In this document: positions 45,094 to 53,460 of the stretch, piece by piece
Numbering within the stretch: the stretch's first letter is position 1
Layout of the letters: each line of letters opens with the position of its first letter
NCBI GenBank assembly: GCA_949106495.1
Contig: CARYZD010000001.1
Span: 242,235-306,234 of the forward strand
Direction: 5' to 3'
DNA length: 64,000 nt
From: an uncultured Clostridia bacterium
Lineage (GTDB): Bacteria; Bacillota; Clostridia; TANB77; CAG-465
The notes under the pieces: generated by a model
Databases searched by the model: none
Told to the model about the DNA's origin: nothing
Seen by the model: only the letters and a program-made list of their open reading frames with translations
Position numbers and translations under genes: made by a program

Positions 45094-45122
45094 TTGCTTT
45101 TTTGTATTAATCATGATATACT
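45094..45122 (+). promoter_or_regulatory. Plus-strand promoter of a putative small RNA
   Basis: TTGCTT (45094-45099) and TATACT (45117-45122) are 17 bases apart. No coding frame follows. A structured stretch and a terminator do. Confidence 0.5.
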
Positions 45123-45128
45123 TAACAA

Positions 45129-45244
45129 GTATTTTCAATACATTCCTAGTATATTTAATATACTATGGAATAATTTTAATTCTATATATCGTAATATCAA
45201 AACTCAAATTGCACATACATTTTTTGTATGTGCATCTCTTTTTT
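45129..45244 (+). ncRNA. Putative small RNA of about 115 bases
   Basis: The stretch behind the promoter folds well by eye. It has a GTATT/AATAC hairpin, then ATTCCTAGTATA pairing with TATACTA-T-GGAAT around TTTAA, a single-stranded linker, and a perfect GCACATACA/TGTATGTGC terminator stem followed by six T. There is no ribosome site with a frame. It matches no RNA family I know. Expression is not shown by sequence. Confidence 0.4.
45211..45244 (+). terminator. Terminator of the putative small RNA
   Basis: GCACATACA and TGTATGTGC form a perfect stem around a T-rich loop, then TTTTTT follows nearby. The T tract is on the plus strand. The minus strand lacks one. Confidence 0.65.
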
Positions 45245-45264
45245 ATAAAAATTAAAATATATAC

Positions 45265-45317
45265 TTGAATTAGTTTTTTATATATGATACACTTTAAATG
45301 TACGAGAGATTCGTACA
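45265..45317 (+). promoter_or_regulatory. Second plus-strand promoter followed by a TGTACGA palindrome
   Basis: TTGAAT (45265-45270) and TACACT (45288-45293) are 17 bases apart. A perfect inverted repeat TGTACGA/TCGTACA (45299-45317) with a five-base loop falls at the expected start site and is followed by a T-rich run. It could be an operator or a very short terminated RNA. Confidence 0.35.
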
Positions 45318-45329
45318 TCATATTTTTCT

Positions 45330-45465
45330 TTTATATCGTATTTATACTTTGGTATAAATATATTTTAAGTTAATTCTTATTACGTTATTCAATATTCTAT
45401 ATAAGAATTCATAAAACTTATTCAAATAATCACATGTCATTGCATGTGATTATTTTTATAAAAAA
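45330..45465 (+). ncRNA. Third promoter with a putative small RNA of about 100 bases
   Basis: TTTATA (45330-45335) and TATAAA (45353-45358, preceded by TGG) are 17 bases apart. The following stretch has an AATTCTTAT/ATAAGAATT hairpin and ends in a perfect 12-pair stem (AATAATCACATG, complement to 45452) with TTTTTAT after it. No coding frame is visible. The -35 is weak. Confidence 0.3.
45428..45458 (+). terminator. Strong hairpin with plus-strand T tract
   Basis: AATAATCACATG and CATGTGATTATT pair perfectly around a six-base loop, followed directly by TTTAT. It would stop any plus-strand transcript before the S1 gene, which is on the other strand. Confidence 0.7.
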
Positions 45466-45466
45466 A

Positions 45467-45494
45467 TAATAGCAAAAAAATATTGCTATTATCC
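45467..45494 (-). terminator. Terminator overlapping the end of the S1-domain gene
   Basis: GATAATAGCAATA, which includes the stop codon region, pairs with TGCTATTATT and is followed by seven T on the minus strand. Confidence 0.75.
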
Positions 45495-46298
45495 TATTAT
45501 TATTAGTTTTATTTTTTTCTTTTCTATATTTATTTTTCTAATACTAACTAATACCTTTTGATTTGTTTCAATTCCATTTACATGCTCCGCAATACCAACA
45601 ACATTCGGTTTTATCTCAACAAATACTCCAGATTTTAATCTATTTCTTACTACACCTTCTACAATATCTCCTTCTTTTAAATCTTTAACATTGTCTTCAA
45701 ATGTACCAAGTAATTCCTTATATGTAAGTTCTATTCTACCTGTATCTCTATCATATTTTTTTACAATAACTTCTATTCTTTGTCCAAGCTTAAACATATC
45801 TGATGCATTATTTAACATAGATTCTGACATATCTTGTAATTTTAATATTCCAGTTACTCCTCCACCTACATCTACAAATGCTGCATAATCTTTAAGGCCT
45901 ACAACAATTCCTCTTAGTTTTACTCCTGGTTTTAAATGCATATACATCCATTTTCTAACCTTTAATTCAAGTATTTTTTTAGACATTATAAGCTCTACAC
46001 TATCTTCATTTTTAATTATTTCTTTAATACAAACTGGTAGTACTTTTCCTTTTTTATTTAAAATAAACTTTTCTTCTACCATTCCATCATCCCCAACAAC
46101 ACTAGATGCTTCTCCTCTTGGAATAATAGCTTTAATATTTTTTCCTACTTTTCCAATCATATTCAAGTTTTCATCAATTTCTTCGATGTACATATCTAAA
46201 ACTTGTTGACTATCTTTAATACTCTGTAAATTTTCAATAGATAATTTTTGCGTTTTATTCCTATTTTTCTTTATTGTATTATTTTTTTTATTTTCCAT
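45489..46298 (-). CDS. Protein with two S1 RNA-binding domains
   Basis: The 269 residues carry a basic, Asn/Lys-rich N-terminus, a region resembling the first half of ribosomal S1-like proteins, and two S1 (OB-fold) domains. One runs about 124-196 (LRGIVVGLKDYAAFVDVGGGVTGILKLQDMS). A shorter one runs about 208-269 (EGDIVEGVVRNRLKSGVFVEI). RNA binding follows from the family. The role is unknown. Ribosomal S1 itself is longer. The ATG has no adjacent site. A TGGAGG lies 31 bases upstream, with a weak possible hairpin between. The promoter and an inverted repeat stand in front. A ribbon-helix-helix gene is next upstream. Confidence 0.8.
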   Translation of the reverse strand: MENKKNNTIKKNRNKTQKLSIENLQSIKDSQQVLDMYIEEIDENLNMIGKVGKNIKAIIPRGEASSVVGDDGMVEEKFILNKKGKVLPVCIKEIIKNEDSVELIMSKKILELKVRKWMYMHLKPGVKLRGIVVGLKDYAAFVDVGGGVTGILKLQDMSESMLNNASDMFKLGQRIEVIVKKYDRDTGRIELTYKELLGTFEDNVKDLKEGDIVEGVVRNRLKSGVFVEIKPNVVGIAEHVNGIETNQKVLVSIRKINIEKKKIKLIIIG

Positions 46299-46365
46299 AA
46301 TATTTTTTCAGTAAATTATTACCTTAATACCTCCATTTTATACAAAATCTTTGTTATATATCTAT

Positions 46366-46394
46366 ATTATATATTATTTACTTTTTTAATGCAA
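46366..46394 (-). promoter_or_regulatory. Promoter of the S1-domain gene
   Basis: TTGCAT (46389-46394) and TATAAT (46366-46371) on the minus strand have a 17-base spacer. The -35 touches the inverted repeat at 46393-46451. Confidence 0.7.
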
Positions 46395-46451
46395 GAAAAT
46401 ACTATATAGTTTTTAGGTACATTTAAAATTCCTACTATATAGTATTTTCTT
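46393..46451. promoter_or_regulatory. 18-base perfect inverted repeat containing two ACTATATAGT palindromes
   Basis: AAGAAAATACTATATAGT (46393-46410) returns as its exact complement at 46434-46451, with 23 bases between. Each arm holds ACTATATAGT, itself a perfect palindrome, so the site carries two such boxes 33 bases (about three turns) apart, next to the -35 of the S1 gene. It could be an operator, perhaps for the adjacent RHH protein, or a large hairpin ending the RHH transcript. Confidence 0.55.
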
Positions 46452-46488
46452 TAATTTTAATTATTATAATTTTTTTAAGTTATAATAT

Positions 46489-46671
46489 TTAATTTTCCTC
46501 ATCTAGATTTGATAGTGAATATTCAATTAATTGGTTAACTACATTATTGAAAGAAATAGCTTTCTTGTCTGCAATTTCTGTAATTTTATCAAAAGTCGTA
46601 CCACTCATTCTAATTGTTCTTGCAACACTATCCTTAGATTTTGATTTTATTACTAATTTTAACTTATCCAT
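46489..46671 (-). CDS. Ribbon-helix-helix DNA-binding protein (CopG/Arc-like)
   Basis: The 60 residues fit a ribbon-helix-helix fold. There is a beta strand SVARTIRMSGTTF, then helix one (DKITEIADKKA), a turn with SFNNV and helix two (VNQLIEYSLSNL). Such dimers bind short palindromes and often repress their own or neighbouring genes. I chose the ATG at 46671 (MDKLKLVIKS) over a GTG three codons earlier, which lies within the likely AAGTGAG site. The protein is close to the paired ACTATATAGT boxes upstream of the S1 gene, a candidate target. No toxin or relaxase partner adjoins it. Confidence 0.75.
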   Translation of the reverse strand: MDKLKLVIKSKSKDSVARTIRMSGTTFDKITEIADKKAISFNNVVNQLIEYSLSNLDEEN

Positions 46672-46679
46672 TAATTTCA

Positions 46680-46886
46680 CTCACTTAACTAGATTATAAC
46701 TCTTTTTTATAATTTGTATAGTACACAAATATGTGTTTAAATAAATTTCTACATTTTTTTATACATTTTTATATACAAATGTAACATATTCGTAAAAAAA
46801 TATTTATTTAAATTTATTATATATAGTATAACATAAAATTATATTTTATTGCATTATTTTAGATAAAATTTATTTGTATTTTATAA
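46680..46886. other. Gene-free stretch upstream of the RHH gene
   Basis: About 200 AT-rich bases hold a TATAAT on the minus strand near 46691-46700 with a weak -35, and a small ACACA/TGTGT inverted repeat near 46725-46738. Nothing else was recognised. Confidence 0.4.
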
Positions 46887-46887
46887 A

Positions 46888-46922
46888 AAAAGACTATTAG
46901 CAAGTTCTGCTAATAGTCTTTT
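46888..46922 (-). terminator. Terminator after the 313-residue anchored protein gene
   Basis: AAAAGACTATTAGCA and TGCTAATAGTCTTTT pair perfectly over 15 bases with a five-base loop, ending at the stop region of the gene. Confidence 0.85.
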
Positions 46923-46924
46923 AC

Positions 46925-47866
46925 TCATTTTTTTATAATAGTAAATTTAATATCACATGGATTATTACAATATATTCTAATTTCAAAATTATCATACTTA
47001 TCTTTACAATTATATATATTACAATCATCTTCATATTCAAACATATATGAATCAAAAGTCATAATATATAATTCCTTATAATTATCTTTAATAAAGCTTT
47101 CAAACTTAGAATAATTATTTAATTTACTCTGTTTACAATTTAATAATTCATACGCTTTTTCAGGTTTATATATTATATACTTTCTTATTCTGTCAAATAA
47201 ATCTTCAACATATTCATCATAAGAAAATTTATATGATTTATATTTATTTGCTTTATTTTCAGCTATATTATCACTAAAATTATAATCTAATATATTACCT
47301 TCTTTAATATTATCTAAACTATTATCTTTAATATAATCTTCTAAAAATAAACTAAAAGTTTCGTTATTAGTATCTAAACGAACAATAAAACTTATTTCCT
47401 TAAACACATTTATCTTTAAGTCTCTTACATTCCCTTTTACAAAAAAGGTATATATATTATTCTCTTTTAAATATAAAACATCATCTATAAAAACTTCTGT
47501 TTCATTAATTTTAGTATTAAATTTGTTTTCAATGTTTTCTAGAGTAATACCATATTTTTCTATATATGATTTATCTAATAATGAATATAGGTTATTTATA
47601 CGTTCATCCTTACTAATTTCACTATTATCATCATATAAGCTTTGATAATATATATAATATTTAATAATACAACTTCGTACTGTATAATAATCTGTAACAG
47701 ATTCCAGTCCATATAACTTTTGTTCTAATATTAAATTTTCTTTGTTTTCTTCATTATAATTTATATTAGTATTATTTGTATCAGATTTATTATAATAATA
47801 AATACCAAACACTGTAGAAATACATAATGTTATTATAACAATACAAAATATTAATTTTTTATTCAT
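46925..47866 (-). CDS. Membrane-anchored extracellular protein, paralog of the 48015 gene
   Basis: No database family was recognised. The 313 residues begin with one membrane helix (about 4-24) and continue outside as a hydrophilic protein. Two segments align with the next gene: SCIIKYYIYYQSLYDD then SYIEKYGITLENIE, and later FDRIRKYIIYKPEKAYELL followed by KFESFIKDNYKELYIMTF. The layout (one helix, about 120 residues, then a second similar fold) resembles the VirB8/TcpC-like extracellular NTF2-fold proteins of Gram-positive T4SS. The ATG follows AAAGGAGGAAA. It is a separate transcript between two terminators. Confidence 0.7.
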   Translation of the reverse strand: MNKKLIFCIVIITLCISTVFGIYYYNKSDTNNTNINYNEENKENLILEQKLYGLESVTDYYTVRSCIIKYYIYYQSLYDDNSEISKDERINNLYSLLDKSYIEKYGITLENIENKFNTKINETEVFIDDVLYLKENNIYTFFVKGNVRDLKINVFKEISFIVRLDTNNETFSLFLEDYIKDNSLDNIKEGNILDYNFSDNIAENKANKYKSYKFSYDEYVEDLFDRIRKYIIYKPEKAYELLNCKQSKLNNYSKFESFIKDNYKELYIMTFDSYMFEYEDDCNIYNCKDKYDNFEIRIYCNNPCDIKFTIIKK

Positions 47867-47973
47867 ATTAATTTCCTCCTTTATTAAAATTTAGACATTA
47901 TATTTTATTTTTTGCACTATTATTATATCACAAAATGCAGCAAATGTAAATTATGTAAATATTAAAGCATATA

Positions 47974-48005
47974 AAAAAGATGTAGAATTTAAATTCTACA
48001 TCTTT
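47974..48005 (-). terminator. Terminator after the 48015 gene (end of the T4SS operon)
   Basis: AAAGATGTAGAATTT and AAATTCTACATCTTT are exactly complementary, a 15-pair stem almost without loop, with flanking A and T tracts. Confidence 0.85.
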
Positions 48006-48014
48006 AAATTTAAA

Positions 48015-48998
48015 TTATAATCCTTCAATATCAAAAGTAAAACTAGAAAATTTGTCAAAATAAATATTAATGCATATTTTATCATCTTTATTGTAAGTTT
48101 TGAATGTAATACTTCCATCATTATTATTTAAATAATAGTTACTATAAGTTAAAAGAAATATTGTTTTTCTATTATTATTTATAAATTCAGTAAATTTTTG
48201 ATAAGTATTAAATCTTGAAGACTTCATTTCTTCTGTTAATAATTCATATGCTTTTTCTGGACTATTTAATAATAATCTTCTTATATTATTAAATTTATCT
48301 TCTGCAATATCTTCATATTTAGCTGTTACATATCCATAAACATTGTCTTTTCTATTTTCTATTGAATCAGGTAATTCAAAATCAACTGTTTCACCTACAT
48401 TTATATTAGAAAAATCACTATCTGGATAAATATCAAAAGTTCTATTATTTTCATCTAATACAACTATTATATTAAATTCTTTTGCATCATATGTTATAGA
48501 ATCTCTAACAAAACCATTTGCAAAATATGCATATATTCCATTATATTTAGTTAAAACATACAATTTATAAATTTCTATTTCTGGTTCTAATATATTAACC
48601 TCATTACTTTTATCTATATTTTCTAAAGTTATTCCATTTTTTTCAATATATTTTGGAGCTAACATATTATATGTTGACTTTTTATAATCTTCTTTATTAT
48701 ATTCTTCTGTTGCTACTTGAGTAATAGTATTTTCTCCAAACATTGCACTGTAATTAATATAGTATTTTTGAATACATGATTGAACCTGATATAGACTATT
48801 TCCATCTGTTGATTTCTGTATTTTTCCAGTTGTGTTTTCAATATATTCATCTATTTCTGGAAGATTACTATCTAATTTATCTTTTTTTAATTCAGAAATA
48901 ATTTTACTTAAAATATTTACTATCAATACTATTACTATTATAGTTATAATACCAAATATTAGTATTTTTGTAATTAAACTTTTATTTTTCATAAGCAT
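48015..48998 (-). CDS. Membrane-anchored extracellular protein, paralog of the 46925 gene
   Basis: The 327 residues have one membrane helix (about 10-32) and a hydrophilic outside part. Shared blocks with the neighbouring 313-residue protein are SCIQKYYINYSAMFGE, PKYIEKNGITLENIDK, FNNIRRLLLNSPEKAYELL and FTEFINNNRKTIFLLTYSNYY, so the two are paralogs. I infer a VirB8-like role near the T4SS channel. The start is uncertain: 48998 and 48992 are both ATG. The AAAGGAGG site is 22 bases from the first, separated by a perfect hairpin. If that hairpin folds, 48992 gets normal nine-base spacing. It follows the wall-hydrolase gene by 40 bases. Confidence 0.7.
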   Translation of the reverse strand: MLMKNKSLITKILIFGIITIIVIVLIVNILSKIISELKKDKLDSNLPEIDEYIENTTGKIQKSTDGNSLYQVQSCIQKYYINYSAMFGENTITQVATEEYNKEDYKKSTYNMLAPKYIEKNGITLENIDKSNEVNILEPEIEIYKLYVLTKYNGIYAYFANGFVRDSITYDAKEFNIIVVLDENNRTFDIYPDSDFSNINVGETVDFELPDSIENRKDNVYGYVTAKYEDIAEDKFNNIRRLLLNSPEKAYELLTEEMKSSRFNTYQKFTEFINNNRKTIFLLTYSNYYLNNNDGSITFKTYNKDDKICINIYFDKFSSFTFDIEGL

Positions 48999-49030
48999 AT
49001 TTCAAGTTTAAAACTTGAATCCTCCTTTTT
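48990..49030 (-). promoter_or_regulatory. Shine-Dalgarno separated from the start by a hairpin
   Basis: On the minus strand AAAAAGGAGG (49021-49030) is followed by TTCAAGTT, loop TTA, AACTTGAA (49001-49019), then the ATGs at 48998 and 48992. Unfolded spacing is 22 and 28 bases, too long for initiation. Folded, it becomes 3 and 9. Confidence 0.6.
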
Positions 49031-49038
49031 AAATATTA

Positions 49039-52000
49039 TTACTTAGCAAGTAGGTCATCCATACAAACAAATCCGTTTACCCTATAACTTCCTGCTGTTG
49101 AAGTCTTAGGAACAATAGAAACTCCATGCCAACTTTTACCACTACCACAATGGCTTACAACATAATAATCATTTCCAACTGCTTCTACATATGCAGTATG
49201 TCCCCAAGAAGTACCATTATCATAAGATATTATACTATTTGCTCTTAATTGACTTACATCATTATATAATGGAATTCCATATGCTCTAGAAACTCCTGCG
49301 GCTAAGTCTACACCATTTCCTAATCCATCTCTTATAAATTGTCCATTATATTTATTTGGATCAACACTATGTAAATATATATTTGCTCTTCCTCTTGACC
49401 ACCATGGACATTGATAATAATATACTGTATTAAAGAAACTACGATATGCATCACTTAAATATCCATTTGAATCTGTATTTGCAGAACCAGTTGGAACATT
49501 ATTTCCAAATAGTTTTCCAACACTAATTCCTGGTGCTACTAGTCTTCCTCCAAAGACTTCATTTTGTAATGCTGATTGTAATTCTAAGCAAGCATTTTGA
49601 TCAACGTTACCAGAAGCATCTATAACAGAAATTCCACCAAAGTTTCCATCTCCACCAGCTGTCCAGAATTTTTGCAATTTATCATAATATCCTAAGGAGA
49701 ATAGTACCCATTCAGACATTCTTCTATTTACAAGTCCTTGTATAACCCCTTCATTACCTTGAGCTGTAACTGGTTTAGACATATAATTTGTATATAAAGC
49801 ACTATTTAAATCTGCCTTAGAAGATATTTCACTTACAGCTCCTGAATTATCTTTATATTGCTCATAAATTTGTTCATATTTATCGTCAGTAGCTTCATTA
49901 TAAAATTGTGAATGCGCTGCACCATATCCATCTACATTACCAACATTATATGTTCTAGCAACTAATGAATGTATTTGATATTCTTTTAATCCAAGACTTT
50001 CATATTGAGATTTTACCTTATCTAATTTGGCATTTCTAAAATCATCTTCTATCTTATCACAAATTTCAACATCTGCCAAATCTCCTGTTCCTAGAGAACT
50101 TACACCCATAACAGACATTATTTCTGATTTCCATTCTGGATGTGCTACTAGGTCTAATCCATATCCAACAGTAGGATGTCCTAAAACATCTAATACTGTA
50201 TAATATGATTTACCATCTTTTTCTGTTGTAGCTCCACCACCTTCAAGAGCTCTAATGTATTCTTTAAGAAGTTGACTTCCTGTAGAAAAGCCGCTACTAG
50301 AAGACATAGTATCTACCTCGTATCCCAAAGATATTCCATATACATATGGTAATCTATTATTATTAACTATTGGTTTTAATAATTCAGATACATTATCATA
50401 CCCAAGTTCAATAGTAGAATTACTACCATTTTTTCCTAAACCAATATATTTAGATTTACCAATAGGAACATACATTCCAAAAACCTTAGGATTTGAATCT
50501 AATATGTCAATTGAATTTAATTTACTATCACTAACTAAACTCTTATATAATTTCATATCATCATGTTGTGAAAGAACTGATTTTTCTATTGTCGATTTAT
50601 ATTTATCTCCTTCTTTATTTTCATTAAAATCAAATAATTGTTCTTCACCAAAAACTTGAGTTGATGTTGATCCTGGAACAACTTTATCATCCCACTTTCT
50701 TTGAACATCATATCTAAGTCCGTCATTAATAACATAATTTCCACATGTTATTTCAATAGTAGCTCTATACTCACCACTACTTAAAACATCACCCAATGAT
50801 GACTGGCTCAATACTCTAGCAGAACCACCATAATTTGCAGCTAATTCAGCAGCTGAGCCTCCATTTAAATTACCTAAATCTACTTTAAAACTTTCATTAT
50901 CTATAACATAATATTTAGACGATTTTGCATATTCAGAATCACTTCCTACTCTTTTTTTAGCATCATCATCACTATATTTTGTATAATTATATGATGCCTT
51001 AAATACTACATCAAAAGCTTTAGCTGTTGAAACATAATACACATTTTCATAATTAGAATAATCAGAAACAAAATTTTCTTTCATTACATCTTCTTTTTTA
51101 TTTTCATCCCATCTGGTATTAGTATGTGTCGTATCTTCATATGATGTTGTAGTAAAATCAGAAACACCTACTATTGCTGCTCCTAATGGATTAAGCATTG
51201 TAGCAAGTTGTTCTCCTAACTTATCAAGAGTTTCTCTAGAAAATCCTGCATATACATTTACTTTAAAAGAATCCTTATAAGTTGTAGAATCATAATCTAA
51301 ATAATAAGTATTTAAAGTATAATGTTTAAGTTGATATTGATCAACTGTAATATCGCTCATACCATGTTTTATTATTTGATAAGCAAAAGATGATTTCTGA
51401 TTTTGTTGTTCTGACATAGAATTATTTATCCCCTCATAAACGGAACCAACAGCTTCTGCATTACTAGGTCTAGATGAAACTTTATCTGAACCAAATAAAT
51501 TTGAAATAAAAAATGCTAATGGTATATTATGATTTAATAAATATGGTTGTACCATATCTATAAATTTATCAGCAGTCATTTCATCATCATTTGGATACTT
51601 TAACTTTAATGAATCATTAACATACAAATCTTCATCTTCTATTTTTGTTGCTTCATCTTTATCATGGCTATAATTCATCCATATAATATCATTAAAATTG
51701 TATTTTTCTGTATTTAAAATATGTTTATAAATTTCTCTATAATCATCAATTGTTATAGCACCATTTCTATAATATTTAGTACCAAAATTCTTTTTATATT
51801 CTTGACGTAATTCTTTGTCTGTATTAAAAATTACGCCTGATGTGTCTATAGCAGAATTATACAAAAAATCAATTTGATTTGAAGTATATCCAATATAAGA
51901 ATCATACTGATTTGATATTTTGTTTGCATAATCAATTTGTTCATCTGTTCCATCTACTTGTCCATTCTGATAGGCTTGTTTCAAACTTTCTTTTCCTTTT

Positions 52001-52587
52001 TTTGCTGTAGTAGCAGCTTCATCAGCACTATCTTGATTTAAAAGCATATTTAATACTACTATTACTATAATAATTACTGCTACAACAATAGCAATCTTCC
52101 ATCCACCAGCCATCAAAGCTTTTTTAGCTATTGAACTAGATGCTTTCTTAGCTACTTGCTTACCAGCCTCTTTTCCAACTTCTTGTGCTACTTTCTTTGT
52201 TGCCTCTTGTCCTACTTTTTCTCCAACTTCTTTAGTTAATCCATTAGATGAACCTTTAGATATTGGATTATTTCTTAAAGGATTGGTAAATTTATTAGAA
52301 TTTAAATTTGAAAGTTCATTTTTTTCTGGGGATTTTTTTATATCATTTTTATTTTCTCTATTAAAACTTTGATTACTATATTCATTATTATCAGAGCTAC
52401 TTTGTGAATTATCATAATCATTTTTATTTTCATTTGAAGTTGCATCATCTTTTTCTTGCTTTTTACTATTATTATCAAAATTCATTTTTTTATCATTAAG
52501 CATTTCTTGCTTTAATTTAGCATCTTCTTTTGTTTCTTTATTGTTCTTATTAGTTCTAATTACTATCTTCTCTTCATTTTTATCCAT
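49039..52587 (-). CDS. T4SS-associated cell-wall hydrolase with lysozyme-like and CHAP domains (VirB1 role)
   Basis: This 1182-residue membrane-anchored enzyme would open the peptidoglycan for the secretion channel, as CwlT, TcpG or PrgK do in known systems. It has a charged, disordered cytoplasmic tail (1-155), one membrane helix (about 157-183) and a long unrecognised extracellular region. A phage-lysozyme-like domain from about 774 shows EYIRALEGGG with the likely catalytic Glu and GHPTVGYGLDL. A C-terminal CHAP domain has Cys in QCPWWSRGRANIY (about 1053) and His in GHTAYVEAV (about 1128). The ATG follows TTAGGAGGTA. It ends the main T4SS gene run. Confidence 0.85.
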   Translation of the reverse strand: MDKNEEKIVIRTNKNNKETKEDAKLKQEMLNDKKMNFDNNSKKQEKDDATSNENKNDYDNSQSSSDNNEYSNQSFNRENKNDIKKSPEKNELSNLNSNKFTNPLRNNPISKGSSNGLTKEVGEKVGQEATKKVAQEVGKEAGKQVAKKASSSIAKKALMAGGWKIAIVVAVIIIVIVVLNMLLNQDSADEAATTAKKGKESLKQAYQNGQVDGTDEQIDYANKISNQYDSYIGYTSNQIDFLYNSAIDTSGVIFNTDKELRQEYKKNFGTKYYRNGAITIDDYREIYKHILNTEKYNFNDIIWMNYSHDKDEATKIEDEDLYVNDSLKLKYPNDDEMTADKFIDMVQPYLLNHNIPLAFFISNLFGSDKVSSRPSNAEAVGSVYEGINNSMSEQQNQKSSFAYQIIKHGMSDITVDQYQLKHYTLNTYYLDYDSTTYKDSFKVNVYAGFSRETLDKLGEQLATMLNPLGAAIVGVSDFTTTSYEDTTHTNTRWDENKKEDVMKENFVSDYSNYENVYYVSTAKAFDVVFKASYNYTKYSDDDAKKRVGSDSEYAKSSKYYVIDNESFKVDLGNLNGGSAAELAANYGGSARVLSQSSLGDVLSSGEYRATIEITCGNYVINDGLRYDVQRKWDDKVVPGSTSTQVFGEEQLFDFNENKEGDKYKSTIEKSVLSQHDDMKLYKSLVSDSKLNSIDILDSNPKVFGMYVPIGKSKYIGLGKNGSNSTIELGYDNVSELLKPIVNNNRLPYVYGISLGYEVDTMSSSSGFSTGSQLLKEYIRALEGGGATTEKDGKSYYTVLDVLGHPTVGYGLDLVAHPEWKSEIMSVMGVSSLGTGDLADVEICDKIEDDFRNAKLDKVKSQYESLGLKEYQIHSLVARTYNVGNVDGYGAAHSQFYNEATDDKYEQIYEQYKDNSGAVSEISSKADLNSALYTNYMSKPVTAQGNEGVIQGLVNRRMSEWVLFSLGYYDKLQKFWTAGGDGNFGGISVIDASGNVDQNACLELQSALQNEVFGGRLVAPGISVGKLFGNNVPTGSANTDSNGYLSDAYRSFFNTVYYYQCPWWSRGRANIYLHSVDPNKYNGQFIRDGLGNGVDLAAGVSRAYGIPLYNDVSQLRANSIISYDNGTSWGHTAYVEAVGNDYYVVSHCGSGKSWHGVSIVPKTSTAGSYRVNGFVCMDDLLAK

Positions 52588-52596
52588 CAGTACCTC

Positions 52597-53460
52597 CTAA
52601 TTTAATAATAAATTCATAGATACACTTTCTCCATTACTTTTCTTAATGTCACTAAAGCATATTTCATCAATATAACACTGTTTTTCTAGTGGAATTTTAA
52701 AATTTAAATATACCTCAACTGTACTTCCAGGCAAAGAGACAATTGAAGAAGTTTCATTTCCAACAACAACTGAACTCAAATTATATTTGATATTATCTCC
52801 TTTTACTTTTGCATATACACTATTTAAACTATTTACATCAAATACAAATTGCTCTGTATCATTATTAATTATATTAATCTTTAATAAAATTGATTCACTA
52901 TATGAATTAACTACACTTGATTTAAATTGAATATTTCCTATATTTATTATATTTTCCTTGTCATTAATTATAGGATAATTTTCTTGATCAAATGATATTG
53001 TATAATCATTATAATAATTTTCTATAATATGAATTAATTTTTCTTCATTATTTACTTGATATGAATATGTATAAATATACTTTTTCCCATCACTTTTTAT
53101 AGACTTATTATATACAATTGATGTATTTGATATATTAGTTAATAAATTATTATCCACTAAATAATTATAAATATTCTTAGAATTTAAATTATTTTTTTTC
53201 ATATACTCATTATCAATTAAATCAATTGTATTTTCAAAATTTTCTTTATTAACAAGTTGTTTAACTACATATTTGTATTCTTCTTTCTTTATATTTTCAT
53301 ACTCTTCTGTAGTTGATAACTTAATAGTTGTTAATTTTTTTGAAATAGATTTACTACCATTAAACATAGGTGACCAAATTAAAATTATTACTATAAGTAA
53401 TATTAAAATAATTAATCCAAAAGCAATATAGATGTACTTTTTTTCCTTATCTTCAACCAT
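52597..53460 (-). CDS. Membrane-anchored extracellular protein, VirB8-like candidate
   Basis: The 287 residues start with a short charged tail and one membrane helix (about 9-28). Outside is a region of about 120 residues containing LIDNEYMKKNNLNSKNIYNYL, similar in pattern to the YIEKxGITLENI block of the 46925 and 48015 proteins. A C-terminal beta-rich domain with alternating strands follows (about 165-287). I infer an NTF2-like fold as in TcpC/VirB8 proteins, with an added Ig-like domain. The ATG has no near ribosome site: AGAAAGGGG is 43 bases upstream, beyond a perfect 14-pair hairpin. It overlaps no gene and begins nine bases before the hydrolase. Confidence 0.65.
   Translation of the reverse strand: MVEDKEKKYIYIAFGLIILILLIVIILIWSPMFNGSKSISKKLTTIKLSTTEEYENIKKEEYKYVVKQLVNKENFENTIDLIDNEYMKKNNLNSKNIYNYLVDNNLLTNISNTSIVYNKSIKSDGKKYIYTYSYQVNNEEKLIHIIENYYNDYTISFDQENYPIINDKENIINIGNIQFKSSVVNSYSESILLKINIINNDTEQFVFDVNSLNSVYAKVKGDNIKYNLSSVVVGNETSSIVSLPGSTVEVYLNFKIPLEKQCYIDEICFSDIKKSNGESVSMNLLLN

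Larger units (their letters stand above)
44925..45488. other. 564-base gene-free stretch with tandem promoters and hairpins
   Basis: No protein frame stands out. The left end is the leader and promoter of the Replic_Relax-like gene, with a GATAATTAA hairpin in the leader. Between 45094 and 45465 the plus strand carries three successive promoter-like elements, each followed by a perfect hairpin and a T tract. These are listed separately. Confidence 0.6.
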
